Source of the DNA: VXPW01 sp965115815
GTDB lineage: Bacteria > Pseudomonadota > Alphaproteobacteria > TMED109
DNA: 64,000 nucleotides
Direction of reading: 5' to 3'
Assembly (NCBI GenBank): GCA_965115815.1
Contig: OZ220465.1
Span: 4,402,001 to 4,466,000 of the forward strand
Position 1 is the stretch's first letter; each line of letters begins with the position of its first letter. The notes beneath the pieces were generated by a model. That model was not told where the DNA came from. It worked only from the letters and a program-made list of their open reading frames with translations, and ran no database searches. Positions 50,101-59,349 of the stretch are shown here, piece by piece. Made by a program: the position numbers and the translations under genes.

Positions 50101-51009
50101 GTGTCCCAATCGACCGTGCACCGGGTGCTGCAGAACCCCGACCCGGCGTGGATCGAGGAAGCTCTGCGGCGCTGGGCGCAGCCGCGCCTGCGGGTCGGCC
50201 ACGCGATCGCGGTCGACGGCAAGCGCATTCGCGGCGCCAACCGCACCGGCGAGGATCAGTACGAGACGGTCTCGCGGATCGAGCACGGGACCGGCATGCC
50301 GGTCTCGATCCTCAACGATCATGACGAAGGCGGGGAGATCGCCGCCGTCCACGCCGCGCTCGAGACCGCGCCGGTGGCCGGCCGTCTACTCACGCTCGAC
50401 GCGCTCCACACCACCCGCGAGACGGCACGACTGATCGTCGAGACCCATGGCGCCGACGGGATGATGACGGTCAAGGGCAACGCTCCCAAGACCTTCGAGA
50501 CGTTCGAGAGCATCCACTGGGAAACCACAAGCACGGGACGCTACCGCGAAACGCCCACGCTCGAGCACGGCCGCATCGAGCAACGCAGCATCGAAGTCTT
50601 CACCCCGCCCGCGAAGATGATCCACGATCCCCATGTCAAACCGATCTTCCGTGTCACCCGGCGCGTCGAATTCAAGAAATCCGGAAAACCGACCATGGAA
50701 CACGCCTACGGCAGGACTTCGGTCGCGGCCGACCGCGCCTCGCCGCAACCGCTCCTCACATGGAACCGCGGTCCCTGGGTGGTCGAAAGCCATCACCCCA
50801 TCCGCGATACCACCTTCCGCGAAGACGACTCCAGGCTCCGGGCCCGCAACGCACCCGCAAACCACGCGATCCTCAACACCCTTGCCCTTGCCGTCATCCT
50901 CCACAACCAGCGGAAGCTGCCCCAGCCCTTCCCCAGCTTCGCCGACGCCCGTCACCACTATGCCGACAAGCGCAAGCAGGTCCTGCACGCCGTCACAAGA
51001 CCCGGCTGA
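50101..51009 (+). CDS. ISAs1-like transposase, catalytic DDE part (copy 2)
   Basis: Continues the upstream frame past the amber: SQSTVHRVLQNPDPAWIEEALRRW, VDGKRIRGANRTGED (Asp), LLTLDALHTTRETA (Asp), MMTVKGNAPKTFE and DTTFREDDSRLRARN with NHAILNTLALAVI. It is 302 residues from a GTG that may not be a true start. If the amber were read as an amino acid, the whole would be about 598 residues, a DUF4338-ISAs1 fusion. Confidence 0.82.
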   Translation: MSQSTVHRVLQNPDPAWIEEALRRWAQPRLRVGHAIAVDGKRIRGANRTGEDQYETVSRIEHGTGMPVSILNDHDEGGEIAAVHAALETAPVAGRLLTLDALHTTRETARLIVETHGADGMMTVKGNAPKTFETFESIHWETTSTGRYRETPTLEHGRIEQRSIEVFTPPAKMIHDPHVKPIFRVTRRVEFKKSGKPTMEHAYGRTSVAADRASPQPLLTWNRGPWVVESHHPIRDTTFREDDSRLRARNAPANHAILNTLALAVILHNQRKLPQPFPSFADARHHYADKRKQVLHAVTRPG

Positions 51010-51334
51010 CTACGCTCACACCCCGACCGAAACCGCAAGGATCCAAGCCGGGCCACCCAACCCGGCCGGCCTCTCGCTCGCCCCGGATCCGCCGAAACGG
51101 ACCCCTCGCGCCTAGATCCGCGCCACCACCGGGCCGCAGACGTCCGCACATCTCACAATCGCAGACTCGAACGCGTCGACCCGCGTCGCGATCGAGACTC
51201 CGATCGCATCACAGCAACAAGCATGGGATCTTCTTGCCCGGCCCGCCGGGCCCAGTACCCGGCCCTGCGGCTTCGCGGCCCCCGGCCTGCGCGAGCCGTG
51301 CGCTCCGTCGCCGACCGCCGGCTCGCAGGGATCT

Positions 51335-51766
51335 GTGCCCTGCGGGAAACCCCGACCCGGTACGACCCCGCCCTCCGAAGCCGGGCGGATCCTCGCACAC
51401 GGCCGGCCGCCGCGACCGTTCCGTAACCGGGTCGTACCATCCGGGACCGGGAGATCCGGGATCGTGACCCGGTCCCACGCCGAACGCCCGCGCCGCGACC
51501 GCCGGCGTCGACGGGCGGGTGCGGCGAAGACGGCGTACCGTACGCCGAAGGAGCGGCGCTCTCGCGGACCGCGACTGCACGACGCCATCGCCACGATCCT
51601 CGCGATCCGGGAGGAGTACCGGGACGGGCGGCAGGCCCGGCCGGAGACCCTGGAGACCACGGCCACCGCGGAACTCCTGGATCCGGTCCTCGAAGCCTTG
51701 GACGACCGGGATCTCGATTCCTTGGCGGAACGGGAACTCCCCCGAGGATTCGGCCGGGACGGGTGA
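51335..51766 (+). CDS. Hypothetical small helical protein, doubtful
   Basis: The C-terminal 65 residues (LHDAIATILAIREEYRD, then ETLETTATAELLDPVLEALDD, ELPRGFGRDG) look like a real helical protein; I recall a similar ending with GFGRD in small proteins of unknown function. The N-terminal half is Arg/Pro-rich and may not be coding, so the true start could lie near 51540. There are no neighbours that suggest a role. Confidence 0.3.
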   Translation: MPCGKPRPGTTPPSEAGRILAHGRPPRPFRNRVVPSGTGRSGIVTRSHAERPRRDRRRRRAGAAKTAYRTPKERRSRGPRLHDAIATILAIREEYRDGRQARPETLETTATAELLDPVLEALDDRDLDSLAERELPRGFGRDG

Positions 51767-51954
51767 GTTCGGCCCGGTCAGGCTCCGGTACGTAACGGTG
51801 CGGTAGGGGCCGGCCATGGGACTCGGCAGAACCCCGCGACGGCGGAGTCGGCACGGGCGGCACGGCTCTGCCGACGGCCGCAGGCCGGCTCCGGCGGGAA
51901 CCGGGCAAGGGGGGTCCGAGGGCGCTTCACCCCCCTTGACAAAGGGTGGGAAGT

Positions 51955-51990
51955 CCCCCCCCCCCCCCTGCGGGCTCCCGATCCGGAGCC
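51955..51990. terminator. C14 run and hairpin downstream of recA
   Basis: Fourteen C at 51955-51968 are followed by a perfect six-pair hairpin GGCTCC / GGAGCC (51973-51990) just beyond the recA stop. There is no T-run, so factor-independent termination is uncertain. Around it, 51767-52022 shows no gene. Confidence 0.35.
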
Positions 51991-52022
51991 GCCCGTCTGT
52001 CCGAGTGGCGGGTGGATCCCGT

Positions 52023-53093
52023 TCAGGCAGGAAGACCGGTGGCCGGCGGCGAGTCCGCAGCCGCCAGTTTCAGGCCCTCCGCCTCCCGAATGGCGGCTTC
52101 GATGCGGTTTGCGACGTCCGGTCGATCGCGCAGGTAGGCCTTGGCGTTTTCGCGGCCCTGTCCGATGCGCTCGCTGTCATGGGAGTACCAGGATCCGGCT
52201 TTCTCGACGACGCCGTGCTTCACGCCGAGGTCGAGCATCTCACCAAGCTTGGAAATCCCCTCTCCGTACATGATGTCGAACTCCACCGTCTTGAAGGGCG
52301 GCGCCATCTTGTTCTTGACGACCCGAACGCGCGTGTGATTGCCGACGACCTCGGCACCGTTCTTGATTTGTCCGATTCTCCGGATATCCAGTCGGACCGA
52401 TGCATAGAACTTGAGCGCATTGCCGCCGGAGGTGGTTTCCGGACTGCCGTACATCACTCCCACCTTCATGCGGATCTGGTTGATGAAGACCACGATCGTC
52501 CGGGATTTGGAGATCGAACCCGTCAGCTTGCGGAGCGCCTGGCTCATGAGCCGGGCCTGCAGACCGACATGGGCGTCCCCCATGTCGCCCTCCAATTCGG
52601 CTCGCGGAACCAGGGCCGCCACGCTGTCGATCACCAGCACGTCCATCGCGCCCGAACGGACGAGCGTGTCGGCGATTTCCAATGCCTGTTCGCCCGCATC
52701 GGGCTGGGACAGGAGCAGATCCTCGACATTGACGCCGAGCTTCTGCGCATACAGGGGATCCAGTGCGTGTTCGGCGTCGACGAAGGCGCAGATTCCGCCG
52801 TGTTTCTGCGCTTCGGCGATCGTGTGCAGGGCCAGCGTGGTCTTTCCTGAGCTTTCCGGTCCGTAGATCTCGACGACCCGGCCGCGCGGCAGGCCGCCGA
52901 TGCCGAGGGCGACGTCGAGACCCACCGACCCCGTCGAGACCGCCTCCACCTCGATCGCGCGATCCGCGCCCAGACGCATGATCGAACCGGCCCCGAAGCT
53001 CCGTTCGATGTCCTTCAGGGCGGCATCCAGGCTGTGCTGTCGATCGTCGGCGGAAGCGTTCACATCGAGAACCCTGAGGTGTTTTGCGGTCAT
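52023..53093 (-). CDS. recA: Recombinase RecA
   Basis: ATP-dependent strand exchange protein and SOS co-protease. The 356 residues show Walker A GPESSGKTTLALH, Walker B DVLVIDSVAAL, the DNA-binding loops around GDMGDAHVGLQARLMSQALRK and MYGSPETTSGGNALKFYAS, INQIRMKVGVMYG and the C-terminal domain. The N-terminus carries about ten extra residues before the usual helix. The ATG at 53093 is the natural start. Upstream on the minus strand there are CTGTTG direct repeats, but no clear GTTC-N7-GTTC LexA box. Confidence 0.97.
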   Translation of the reverse strand: MTAKHLRVLDVNASADDRQHSLDAALKDIERSFGAGSIMRLGADRAIEVEAVSTGSVGLDVALGIGGLPRGRVVEIYGPESSGKTTLALHTIAEAQKHGGICAFVDAEHALDPLYAQKLGVNVEDLLLSQPDAGEQALEIADTLVRSGAMDVLVIDSVAALVPRAELEGDMGDAHVGLQARLMSQALRKLTGSISKSRTIVVFINQIRMKVGVMYGSPETTSGGNALKFYASVRLDIRRIGQIKNGAEVVGNHTRVRVVKNKMAPPFKTVEFDIMYGEGISKLGEMLDLGVKHGVVEKAGSWYSHDSERIGQGRENAKAYLRDRPDVANRIEAAIREAEGLKLAAADSPPATGLPA

Positions 53094-53546
53094 TGTAGTC
53101 GTCCTTGGGAAGGGATCGGGACTCGCCCTCGAGTCCCGGTCCGGGGTTGCGGATCGAAAGAATACAACAGCAACAGGGAGGTATCAACAGGCGAATACAG
53201 GGAGGGATTCCCGGTCGGTTGCGAAGCCGACCCGGGATCCCCCGGAGCCGGGCTCGATGCCGTAGCGGCCTGCGGACGGCACCGGGTGCCCGGAGTCGGA
53301 TCCCGGCGTCCTCCCTTGCAGGGTCGTACCGGAACCCCGCTCCGGTTCGTTTCCCGGCGCGTGCCGGTCGCGGCTATGATGGACCCGGTCGGCGTGGCGG
53401 ATGGGCCGGGCTGCAAGATGGCGGGAAACGGAATCGATGCCCGCAGGGAAGGTGCCGCCCGGGCCGCCGGCCGGAGCAGGGTCGGTTCGCAGCCATCCGG
53501 GTGATGGGGACCATGACCACAGCGCAGCCCGAACCGGACGCAGTCG

Positions 53547-54437
53547 GTGAGCGTCCGAGTGCAGCATCGAACCGTGGCCCTGCAGCAGGTCGTCATGCAC
53601 TACGCTGCGGCCGCAGGAGGCGGCGAGACCGTGGTGCTGCTGCACGGATGGCCGCAAACCTGGTACGCGTGGCGAAAGGTCCTTCCGCACCTCGCGCGGG
53701 CGGGCTACGACGTGATCGCGCCCGACCTGCGCAGCCTCGGCGATACCTCCCGGCCGGTCGGCGGCCATGACAGCGGGTCGGTGGCCGGCGATGTCTCGGA
53801 ATTGCTGGGACGGCATCTCGGAGTGTCGCGCTTCCACTTGGTCGGCCACGACTGGGGAGGCGCGGCCGCGTTTGCCGTCGCCGCGGCGGTCCCCGCCACG
53901 GTGCAGTCCCTCACAGTGGTCGACGTGACCGTTCCCGGTCTCGGGCCGGACCTGTCGCAGGGCGGGCGTCGCTGGCACCACGCGTTTCACATGACCCCCG
54001 ACCTTCCGGAAGCCCTCACGCAGGGCCGGGAGCGCACGTACCTCGCTTGGTTCTACCGGGCCTTTGCGCATCAGGCGGACGCTATTGATGCGGAGGCGGT
54101 CGACGAATATCTGCGCTGCTACGGCCGCCCCGGTGCGCTCGGCGCAAGCTTGGCCTACTACCGCAGCCTTCCCGACACCGTGGCCGCCAACCAAGCGCTC
54201 GCAGCGAGCGGATTTCGTCTCGCCATGCCGGTGCTGGCGGTGGGCGGCGGCACCACAGCGGCGCGAGGGCGCGCACGGGAGCCGGCGGAGTCGCTGCGGA
54301 CGATCGCGGATGCGGTCACCGAAAGCGTGATCGCTGACTGCGGGCACTTCGTGCCCGAGGAGCAGCCGGAGGCGTTTTCGAGGGTGCTGCTCGGGTTTCT
54401 TGCCGGCTTGCCGGATGCCGGCCGGCGGCGACGCTGA
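53547..54437 (+). CDS. Alpha/beta hydrolase, epoxide hydrolase or dehalogenase-like
   Basis: A 296-residue alpha/beta-fold hydrolase. It shows the oxyanion segment LLHGWPQTWYAW, the nucleophile elbow VGHDWGG with Asp as nucleophile, and the catalytic histidine in CGHFVPEE. Asp as nucleophile places it with epoxide hydrolases and haloalkane dehalogenases rather than esterases. The neighbouring minus-strand gene is a haloacid dehalogenase-like protein, which might hint at halogenated substrates, but the two are not co-transcribed. Start: GTG at 53547. Confidence 0.85.
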   Translation: MSVRVQHRTVALQQVVMHYAAAAGGGETVVLLHGWPQTWYAWRKVLPHLARAGYDVIAPDLRSLGDTSRPVGGHDSGSVAGDVSELLGRHLGVSRFHLVGHDWGGAAAFAVAAAVPATVQSLTVVDVTVPGLGPDLSQGGRRWHHAFHMTPDLPEALTQGRERTYLAWFYRAFAHQADAIDAEAVDEYLRCYGRPGALGASLAYYRSLPDTVAANQALAASGFRLAMPVLAVGGGTTAARGRAREPAESLRTIADAVTESVIADCGHFVPEEQPEAFSRVLLGFLAGLPDAGRRRR

Positions 54438-54589
54438 CGGCCGCGTCGGAGACCGGCTTTGCTCCGGGGTGACCCGAGGGAGCTTCGCGGCGGTCCCCTC
54501 ATCAGCGCACCAGCCGGAGACCGACGCGCGGCGGAGCCCGCCGTGGTTCCGGGGGGCGGTCCCCGGCGAGCCGACAGGGCGCTCGCCGG

Positions 54590-55318
54590 TCAGCATCCGA
54601 GCCGGTCGGCCAGCTCGAGGAAGTCTCCGGCGACGAGGTCCCACGTGTCATCGGGCTCCAGGTCCGAGGTCTGGCCGGGGCCGTGTTCCGTCGGGCGGGA
54701 CACGAACCCGGTCCGCATGCCGCGCGCCCGGGCAGCGCACAGATCGTCATTGTGGGCGGCGATCATCATCGTCTCGTGCGGCTTGAGGCCGAGCATCGCG
54801 ATCGTCGTGTCGTAGACCTCGGGGCGCGGCTTGTACTGCCGCGCCATTTCCGCGCCGAGCGGTGCATCCCACGCCAGTTCCGCATGTCGGGACAGGTTGA
54901 CGATCAACGCGACGTGGCCGTTGGAAAGCGTCGCGAGAACGAAACGCCGGCGCAACCGGCGCAGGCCTGCGCCCGCATCCGGCCACCCGTCCAGCCGGTG
55001 CCATGCCCGATTCAGGTGCCGGCGCTCGTCCTCGTCCAGGATGGAGAGTCCGAAGCAGGGCAGGAGTCGATCAAGAATTTCCCGGTGCAGGATGTCGAGA
55101 TGCACGTACGACCGGGCATCCTCGCGTACCGGCGTCATGGCCGGCTGGTAGCCGGCGCGCCAAGCATCGGCAAACCCGGCGCAGTCGGCTTGGACACCCT
55201 TCGCCGCACACAGCCTTTCGCATTCCCGAACCACCGATCCGCGCCAATCGACCACGGTGCCGAACACATCGAAGCACAGCGCGCGGACGGCCGGCAGCGG
55301 TTCGTTCCGGTCCGGCAT
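54590..55318 (-). CDS. HAD-superfamily hydrolase, (S)-2-haloacid dehalogenase type II
   Basis: A 242-residue protein with the haloacid dehalogenase pattern. The nucleophile Asp is in CFDVFGTVVDWR, LSNGH (motif II) follows, the lysine is in YKPRPEVYD, and the final motif lies in MMIAAHNDDLCAAR. The DVFGT and HNDDL forms are typical of L-2-haloacid dehalogenases, which remove halogen from 2-haloacids by an Asp ester. Phosphatase activity cannot be excluded. The downstream gap to the TonB receptor (55319-55855) holds a candidate operator. Confidence 0.87.
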   Translation of the reverse strand: MPDRNEPLPAVRALCFDVFGTVVDWRGSVVRECERLCAAKGVQADCAGFADAWRAGYQPAMTPVREDARSYVHLDILHREILDRLLPCFGLSILDEDERRHLNRAWHRLDGWPDAGAGLRRLRRRFVLATLSNGHVALIVNLSRHAELAWDAPLGAEMARQYKPRPEVYDTTIAMLGLKPHETMMIAAHNDDLCAARARGMRTGFVSRPTEHGPGQTSDLEPDDTWDLVAGDFLELADRLGC

Positions 55319-55660
55319 GGGTCAGCCTCCGCCATCGGGGTCCGGCGGAGACCCTACAGCAGCACGTCGATGCAGCGTTCCGCCGCCGTGCAGACCTGCG
55401 GCCGGCCCGCTGCCCGGCGGCGCGAACCAGTGTCCGGCACCGGCTCGGGCGACGGGCGCCCGCAGATCCTTGATGACGGGCCGCGCCGTTCCTCGACGCG
55501 GTCATTCCGGAACCGAACGCAGGCCTGAGCTCCGGGAGCTTCTGCGGCACCGGAGATCCGATGCGGATCCTCCCGGAGGTGCCCGGGCGGGGTCTCGGGC
55601 GACCTGCATCGGGGCCCGGCGGCGTTGCCGGCCGCGGCCGCCCGCCGCGGTTCCGCTCTA

Positions 55661-55682
55661 TTGCGACTGAGAGTGATTTGCG
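55661..55682. promoter_or_regulatory. Candidate Fur-family/iron-responsive operator upstream of the heme receptor
   Basis: TTGCGACTGAGAGTGATTTG is an imperfect dyad about 175 bases before the receptor start. The first nine bases recur at 62390 in front of the heme monooxygenase, followed by a similar second half. No other clear element was seen in 55319-55855. Confidence 0.4.
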
Positions 55683-55855
55683 TTATGGTCGGGGATCCAT
55701 GGCCGGTGCAGGGGACCGGTCCACTCAGGTCGGAAGGGTGAGGGGTGCTTCCGACCCGAGCGGTGTTCCTTGGGCTTCGGTCGTGCGGGATCCCGCACAC
55801 GGGGATCCCTCGAGCGCCTCGCGGCAGCGAGGGACGGGCCAACCGGAGGAGCGTA

Positions 55856-58123
55856 ATGGCAACCTGCGGGCACGGAAGGTTCGGGATCGGCATCGCACTG
55901 GGCGTGTTCCTGGCGTGCGCGGCGGGACTCTGGACGGAAGCTGCGTGGGCGCAGTCCGAAGATGACGGGGAACGGACCGCGCACGGTCACGGTGGAGTGA
56001 GACAGCTTCCTCCGGTGACCGTCACTGCCACGCGCAATCCGGTCGACCCGTTCGTCTTTCCCGGCATGGTCACGGTGCTGGGCCGACCGGAAATCCGGGC
56101 CCGGCAACCGTCGTCCCCGGACGACCTGCTGAAGTACGTTCCCGGGGTCGAGTTCACCGGCGGCCCCCGGCGCACCGGCGAAGCACCGAGCATTCGCGGG
56201 TTCGAGGGTGCGGACGTGATCGTGACCATCGACGGAGCCCGACAGAACTTCGGCTCCACGCACGATGGCCGGTTCTTCGTGGATCCGAGCCTGCTCCGGA
56301 GTGTCGAAGTTCTGCGGGGCCCGGCTTCGTCGCTCTACGGGAGTGGCGGGACCGGCGGCCTGATCGCGTTCGAGACGGTGGATGCGGCGGATCTGCTGGA
56401 TCCCGGACGAACCGCGGGCGTCATGATCTCCGGCGGCTATCAGTCGGTGCATTCCGAGCGGGCGGGGAATGTGACCGCGTTCTCGGCACCGGGTGAGGGA
56501 ACGGACCTGATCGCGAGCATCACTCGGCGCGTTTCGGGAACCATCCGGCTCGGCGACGGCAACGAACTGCAAGACACCGACGACGACATTCTTGCCGGAT
56601 TGGTGAAGATCGGCCTGGAGGGTGCGGATCATCACCGAGTGGAAGGTTCCTTCGTCGGCTTCCGGAACGATGCGACGGAGCCCAACAACGGACAGGAGGG
56701 AATCGGCCGGGGCGAGACCGCGGTAGGGCTGGTCGAAAAGGGGATCCGGGCGACCACGGTTTCCGTCGCCTATCACTACGACAATCCTGCCGATCGTCTC
56801 GTGGACCTGGATCTGGTGGCCTACCGTACCCGCTTCCGGGCGGACGAACTGCGGATCGAAGGGGTGGAACGCGGGCCGGTCGGGGAATTGCTGACGCGGG
56901 ATGTCGATACGACCGGTCTGCGGCTTGACAACCGGTCGCGGGTGCCGGTGTCCGAACGCATGCTGGTCACGCTGACCTACGGGGCCGAGTACTGGAACGA
57001 TTCGCAGGACGGCGGCGACGGCGGCACGCGAATGGGAACCCCGGATGCCGACGCCGAGGAACGGGACGGAGTGCCCGACGCCGATGCCCGGTTCGCCGGG
57101 CTGTTCGCACAGGCCGAGATCGGGTTCTCCGAACCGTTCGGAGCGGGAACCGGACGTCTCCTGTTGATACCGGGAGCCCGGTACGACTCGTACACGATGT
57201 CCAGTTCCGGGCGGCTGGGAACGGACAACGAGCAATCCGAGCTTTCTCCGAAACTCGGGGTCAGCTGGCTTCCCTCGGAGCGATTCATGCTGTTCGCCGG
57301 CTACGCGCATGCGTTTCGTGCGCCGACGGTCAACGAGCTCTACCTGACCGGGATCCACTTTCCGGTCTTCCGGGGACGGGAGCTGGTCGGTTTCAATCGT
57401 TTCGAGCCCAGTCCCGATCTGAAGCCCCAGGCCACCCGCACGCTGGAAGGCGGAGCAGGGATCACGTTCGACGACGTGATCACCCGGCAGGACCGACTCC
57501 GGTTCAAGGCGACCGTCTTCCGGATCCGGGGAGAGGACTTCATCGACGTGGGGGTCCGTCAGGTCTCTCCCCCCGCCGCCGAGTGCATACCCTTCGTGTC
57601 CGACCGGAGCCGGATTCCGGCAGGGCCTCCGGGCACCTTCCGGAGGGGCTGCGAGGGAACCTCGTTTTCCCGGAACGTCCCGAATGCCCGACTGCGGGGA
57701 ACGGAGATCGATGCCGCGTATGACAGCGACCGCTTCCGGATGGTTTTCGGATTCTCGTCCATCGACGGCGAGAACCGGGATACGGGCGCGAGGCTGGGAA
57801 TGCTCGTGCCCGACCAGTTCACCGCCAGCGTCACCGTGCAACTGCCGGAGATCGATTCGGTTCTGGGCTGGAGCCTGCTCTGGGCCGACGACTTCCCGGA
57901 CGATCCGGCCACGACCGGAGCGGACCGGAACGAAGCGCGCGCAGGCTACGACGTGCACGATCTTCATGTTTCGTGGAGACCTGACGATCCGCCGTTCGAC
58001 GGACTGGAAGTCGACTTCGGGATCGACAACGTGTTCGACAAGGCCTACAACCGAGTCAACACGGCTGCCGTCGAGCCCGGCCGCAGCTTCAAGATCCTTG
58101 CAAGGTATTCGCGGTCATGGTGA
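55856..58123 (+). CDS. TonB-dependent heme/hemoglobin receptor
   Basis: An outer-membrane beta-barrel receptor of 755 residues with a signal peptide (IGIALGVFLACAAGLW ... AWAQ). The plug domain (about 50-170) shows LPPVTVTATRNP, DLLKYVPGVEFTGG, SIRGFEGADVIVTIDG and VEVLRGPASSLYGSGGTGGLI. The barrel contains the family's FRAPTVNELYLTG and NPDLKP-like PSPDLKPQATRTLEGG, and ends with a C-terminal aromatic-rich SFKILARYSRSW. FRAP and NELY segments are typical of heme/hemoglobin receptors (HmuR/PhuR/TdhA class). The ATG at 55856 follows GGAGCG. It is followed 43 bases later by hmuS, as in heme-uptake operons. Confidence 0.9.
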   Translation: MATCGHGRFGIGIALGVFLACAAGLWTEAAWAQSEDDGERTAHGHGGVRQLPPVTVTATRNPVDPFVFPGMVTVLGRPEIRARQPSSPDDLLKYVPGVEFTGGPRRTGEAPSIRGFEGADVIVTIDGARQNFGSTHDGRFFVDPSLLRSVEVLRGPASSLYGSGGTGGLIAFETVDAADLLDPGRTAGVMISGGYQSVHSERAGNVTAFSAPGEGTDLIASITRRVSGTIRLGDGNELQDTDDDILAGLVKIGLEGADHHRVEGSFVGFRNDATEPNNGQEGIGRGETAVGLVEKGIRATTVSVAYHYDNPADRLVDLDLVAYRTRFRADELRIEGVERGPVGELLTRDVDTTGLRLDNRSRVPVSERMLVTLTYGAEYWNDSQDGGDGGTRMGTPDADAEERDGVPDADARFAGLFAQAEIGFSEPFGAGTGRLLLIPGARYDSYTMSSSGRLGTDNEQSELSPKLGVSWLPSERFMLFAGYAHAFRAPTVNELYLTGIHFPVFRGRELVGFNRFEPSPDLKPQATRTLEGGAGITFDDVITRQDRLRFKATVFRIRGEDFIDVGVRQVSPPAAECIPFVSDRSRIPAGPPGTFRRGCEGTSFSRNVPNARLRGTEIDAAYDSDRFRMVFGFSSIDGENRDTGARLGMLVPDQFTASVTVQLPEIDSVLGWSLLWADDFPDDPATTGADRNEARAGYDVHDLHVSWRPDDPPFDGLEVDFGIDNVFDKAYNRVNTAAVEPGRSFKILARYSRSW

Positions 58124-58166
58124 GCAGGATGCCGCGACCGCATCGGACGGTACGTCCTTCGCGTCC

Positions 58167-59228
58167 ATGAGTTCCGGGAACGCCGCCGCAGGCGAAGGTG
58201 CGCCCCGGCAGGGCTTGGTCGCGCGCTGGGAAGCCCTGAGGAGCGCGCAGCCCGACCTGCGCGCCCGCGATGCGGCCGCCTGCCTGGGGGTCTCGGAAGC
58301 CGAACTCGTCGCGGCTCGGCCCGACCTGCGCGTCCGGCGTCTCGACGGGCCCTGGGGGCGGCTGCTGCAGAAGCTCCCCGGCTTGGGCGAAGTCATGGCG
58401 CTCACGCGCAATGATCATGCGGTGCACGAGAAAATCGGACAGATCGGGACGATTTCCGTGGTCGACGACCTGGGCCGGGTCTTCGGGGACGGCATCGATC
58501 TCGGGATATTCTTCCACCGCTGGCGCTACGGGTTTGCGGTGACCGAAGCGGTACGCGATCGAACCCGACGAAGCCTGCAGTTCTTCGACGGAGACGGAAT
58601 CGCGGTGCACAAGGTCTACGCTCGAGACGCAGGCCGCGCCGACGCGTTCGACGCGCTGGTGCGCAAACACCTGCACCGCGACCGGTCTCGGAAGTTGACC
58701 GTGCGAAGCGGCCCGGTTCCGACCGCGGCCGACGCCCTCGGGGTCGAGGCCGACGATCTGCTGGCGCGGTGGCGGTCCCTCGACGGCACGCATGCGTTGC
58801 ACGGCATGCTGCGGGAGCTCGGATCGGGGCGCGCGCAGGCGCTCCGCGGGATGGCCGAAGACGGCGCGGGACGCGTGCCGGCGGACGGCTTTCAGGTCGC
58901 GCTTGCGCGGGCCGCCGACCTCCGGCTGCCCGTGACGGTCGTGGTCAGCAATCCCGGGACGGTCCAGATTCACCGGGGACCGGTGCATCGCCTGAAGCGG
59001 GTAGGCCCTTGGTTCAATGTCCTGGATCCGAACTTCAGCCTGCACCTCCGGGAAGATGCGATCGCGAGCACGTGGGTGGTGCGGAAGCCGACGCGCGACG
59101 GGGTCGTGACGTCGGTCGAGATCTTCGCCGGGGACGGGCGCCACATTGCCTGGCTGTTCGGCACACGCAGGCCGGGCGAGACGGAGTCGGGGGCCTGGCG
59201 AGAACTCGCGGCGTCGCTCGGGAATTGA
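58167..59228 (+). CDS. hmuS: Cytoplasmic hemin-degrading factor HmuS/HemS
   Basis: A 353-residue protein of two repeated HemS-type halves. It shows VMALTRNDHAVHEKIG with GIFFHRWRYGFAV in the first, and VVVSNPGTVQIHRGPVHRLKRVGPWFNVLDPNFSLHLRED with IASTWVVRKPT in the second. HemS proteins accept heme from the HmuTUV importer and degrade or traffic it. The start is the ATG at 58167, 43 bases after the receptor stop, so the two are probably co-transcribed. It converges with hmuV. Confidence 0.92.
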   Translation: MSSGNAAAGEGAPRQGLVARWEALRSAQPDLRARDAAACLGVSEAELVAARPDLRVRRLDGPWGRLLQKLPGLGEVMALTRNDHAVHEKIGQIGTISVVDDLGRVFGDGIDLGIFFHRWRYGFAVTEAVRDRTRRSLQFFDGDGIAVHKVYARDAGRADAFDALVRKHLHRDRSRKLTVRSGPVPTAADALGVEADDLLARWRSLDGTHALHGMLRELGSGRAQALRGMAEDGAGRVPADGFQVALARAADLRLPVTVVVSNPGTVQIHRGPVHRLKRVGPWFNVLDPNFSLHLREDAIASTWVVRKPTRDGVVTSVEIFAGDGRHIAWLFGTRRPGETESGAWRELAASLGN

Positions 59229-59349
59229 TCGGCCGGTCCCGGTCCGGCCGGCCCGGGAACCGCCGACGCCCGCTACGCGGGTCCCGGGCACGGTGCGGAA
59301 CGACGGTCGGCCGTCCTTCCGGCAGGTCCGGTGCACGGCCCGTGCGTGC

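Larger units (their letters stand above)
49114..51229 (+). mobile_element. ISAs1-like element, copy 2
   Basis: Begins ATCCCATGCTAGGTTTG and ends with the complement of ATCCCATGCTTGTTG. No matching target duplication was found outside the ends. It is inverted relative to copy 1 at 40865-42985, so the two enclose 6.1 kb with the ATPase-DUF3226 pair. The non-coding tail (about 51010-51229) is shared with copy 1 and with the fragment at 20307-20400. Confidence 0.8.

Noticed and set aside
53094..53200. SOS box upstream of recA
   Set aside because: CTGTTG direct repeats exist, but the alphaproteobacterial GTTC-N7-GTTC spacing is not met.
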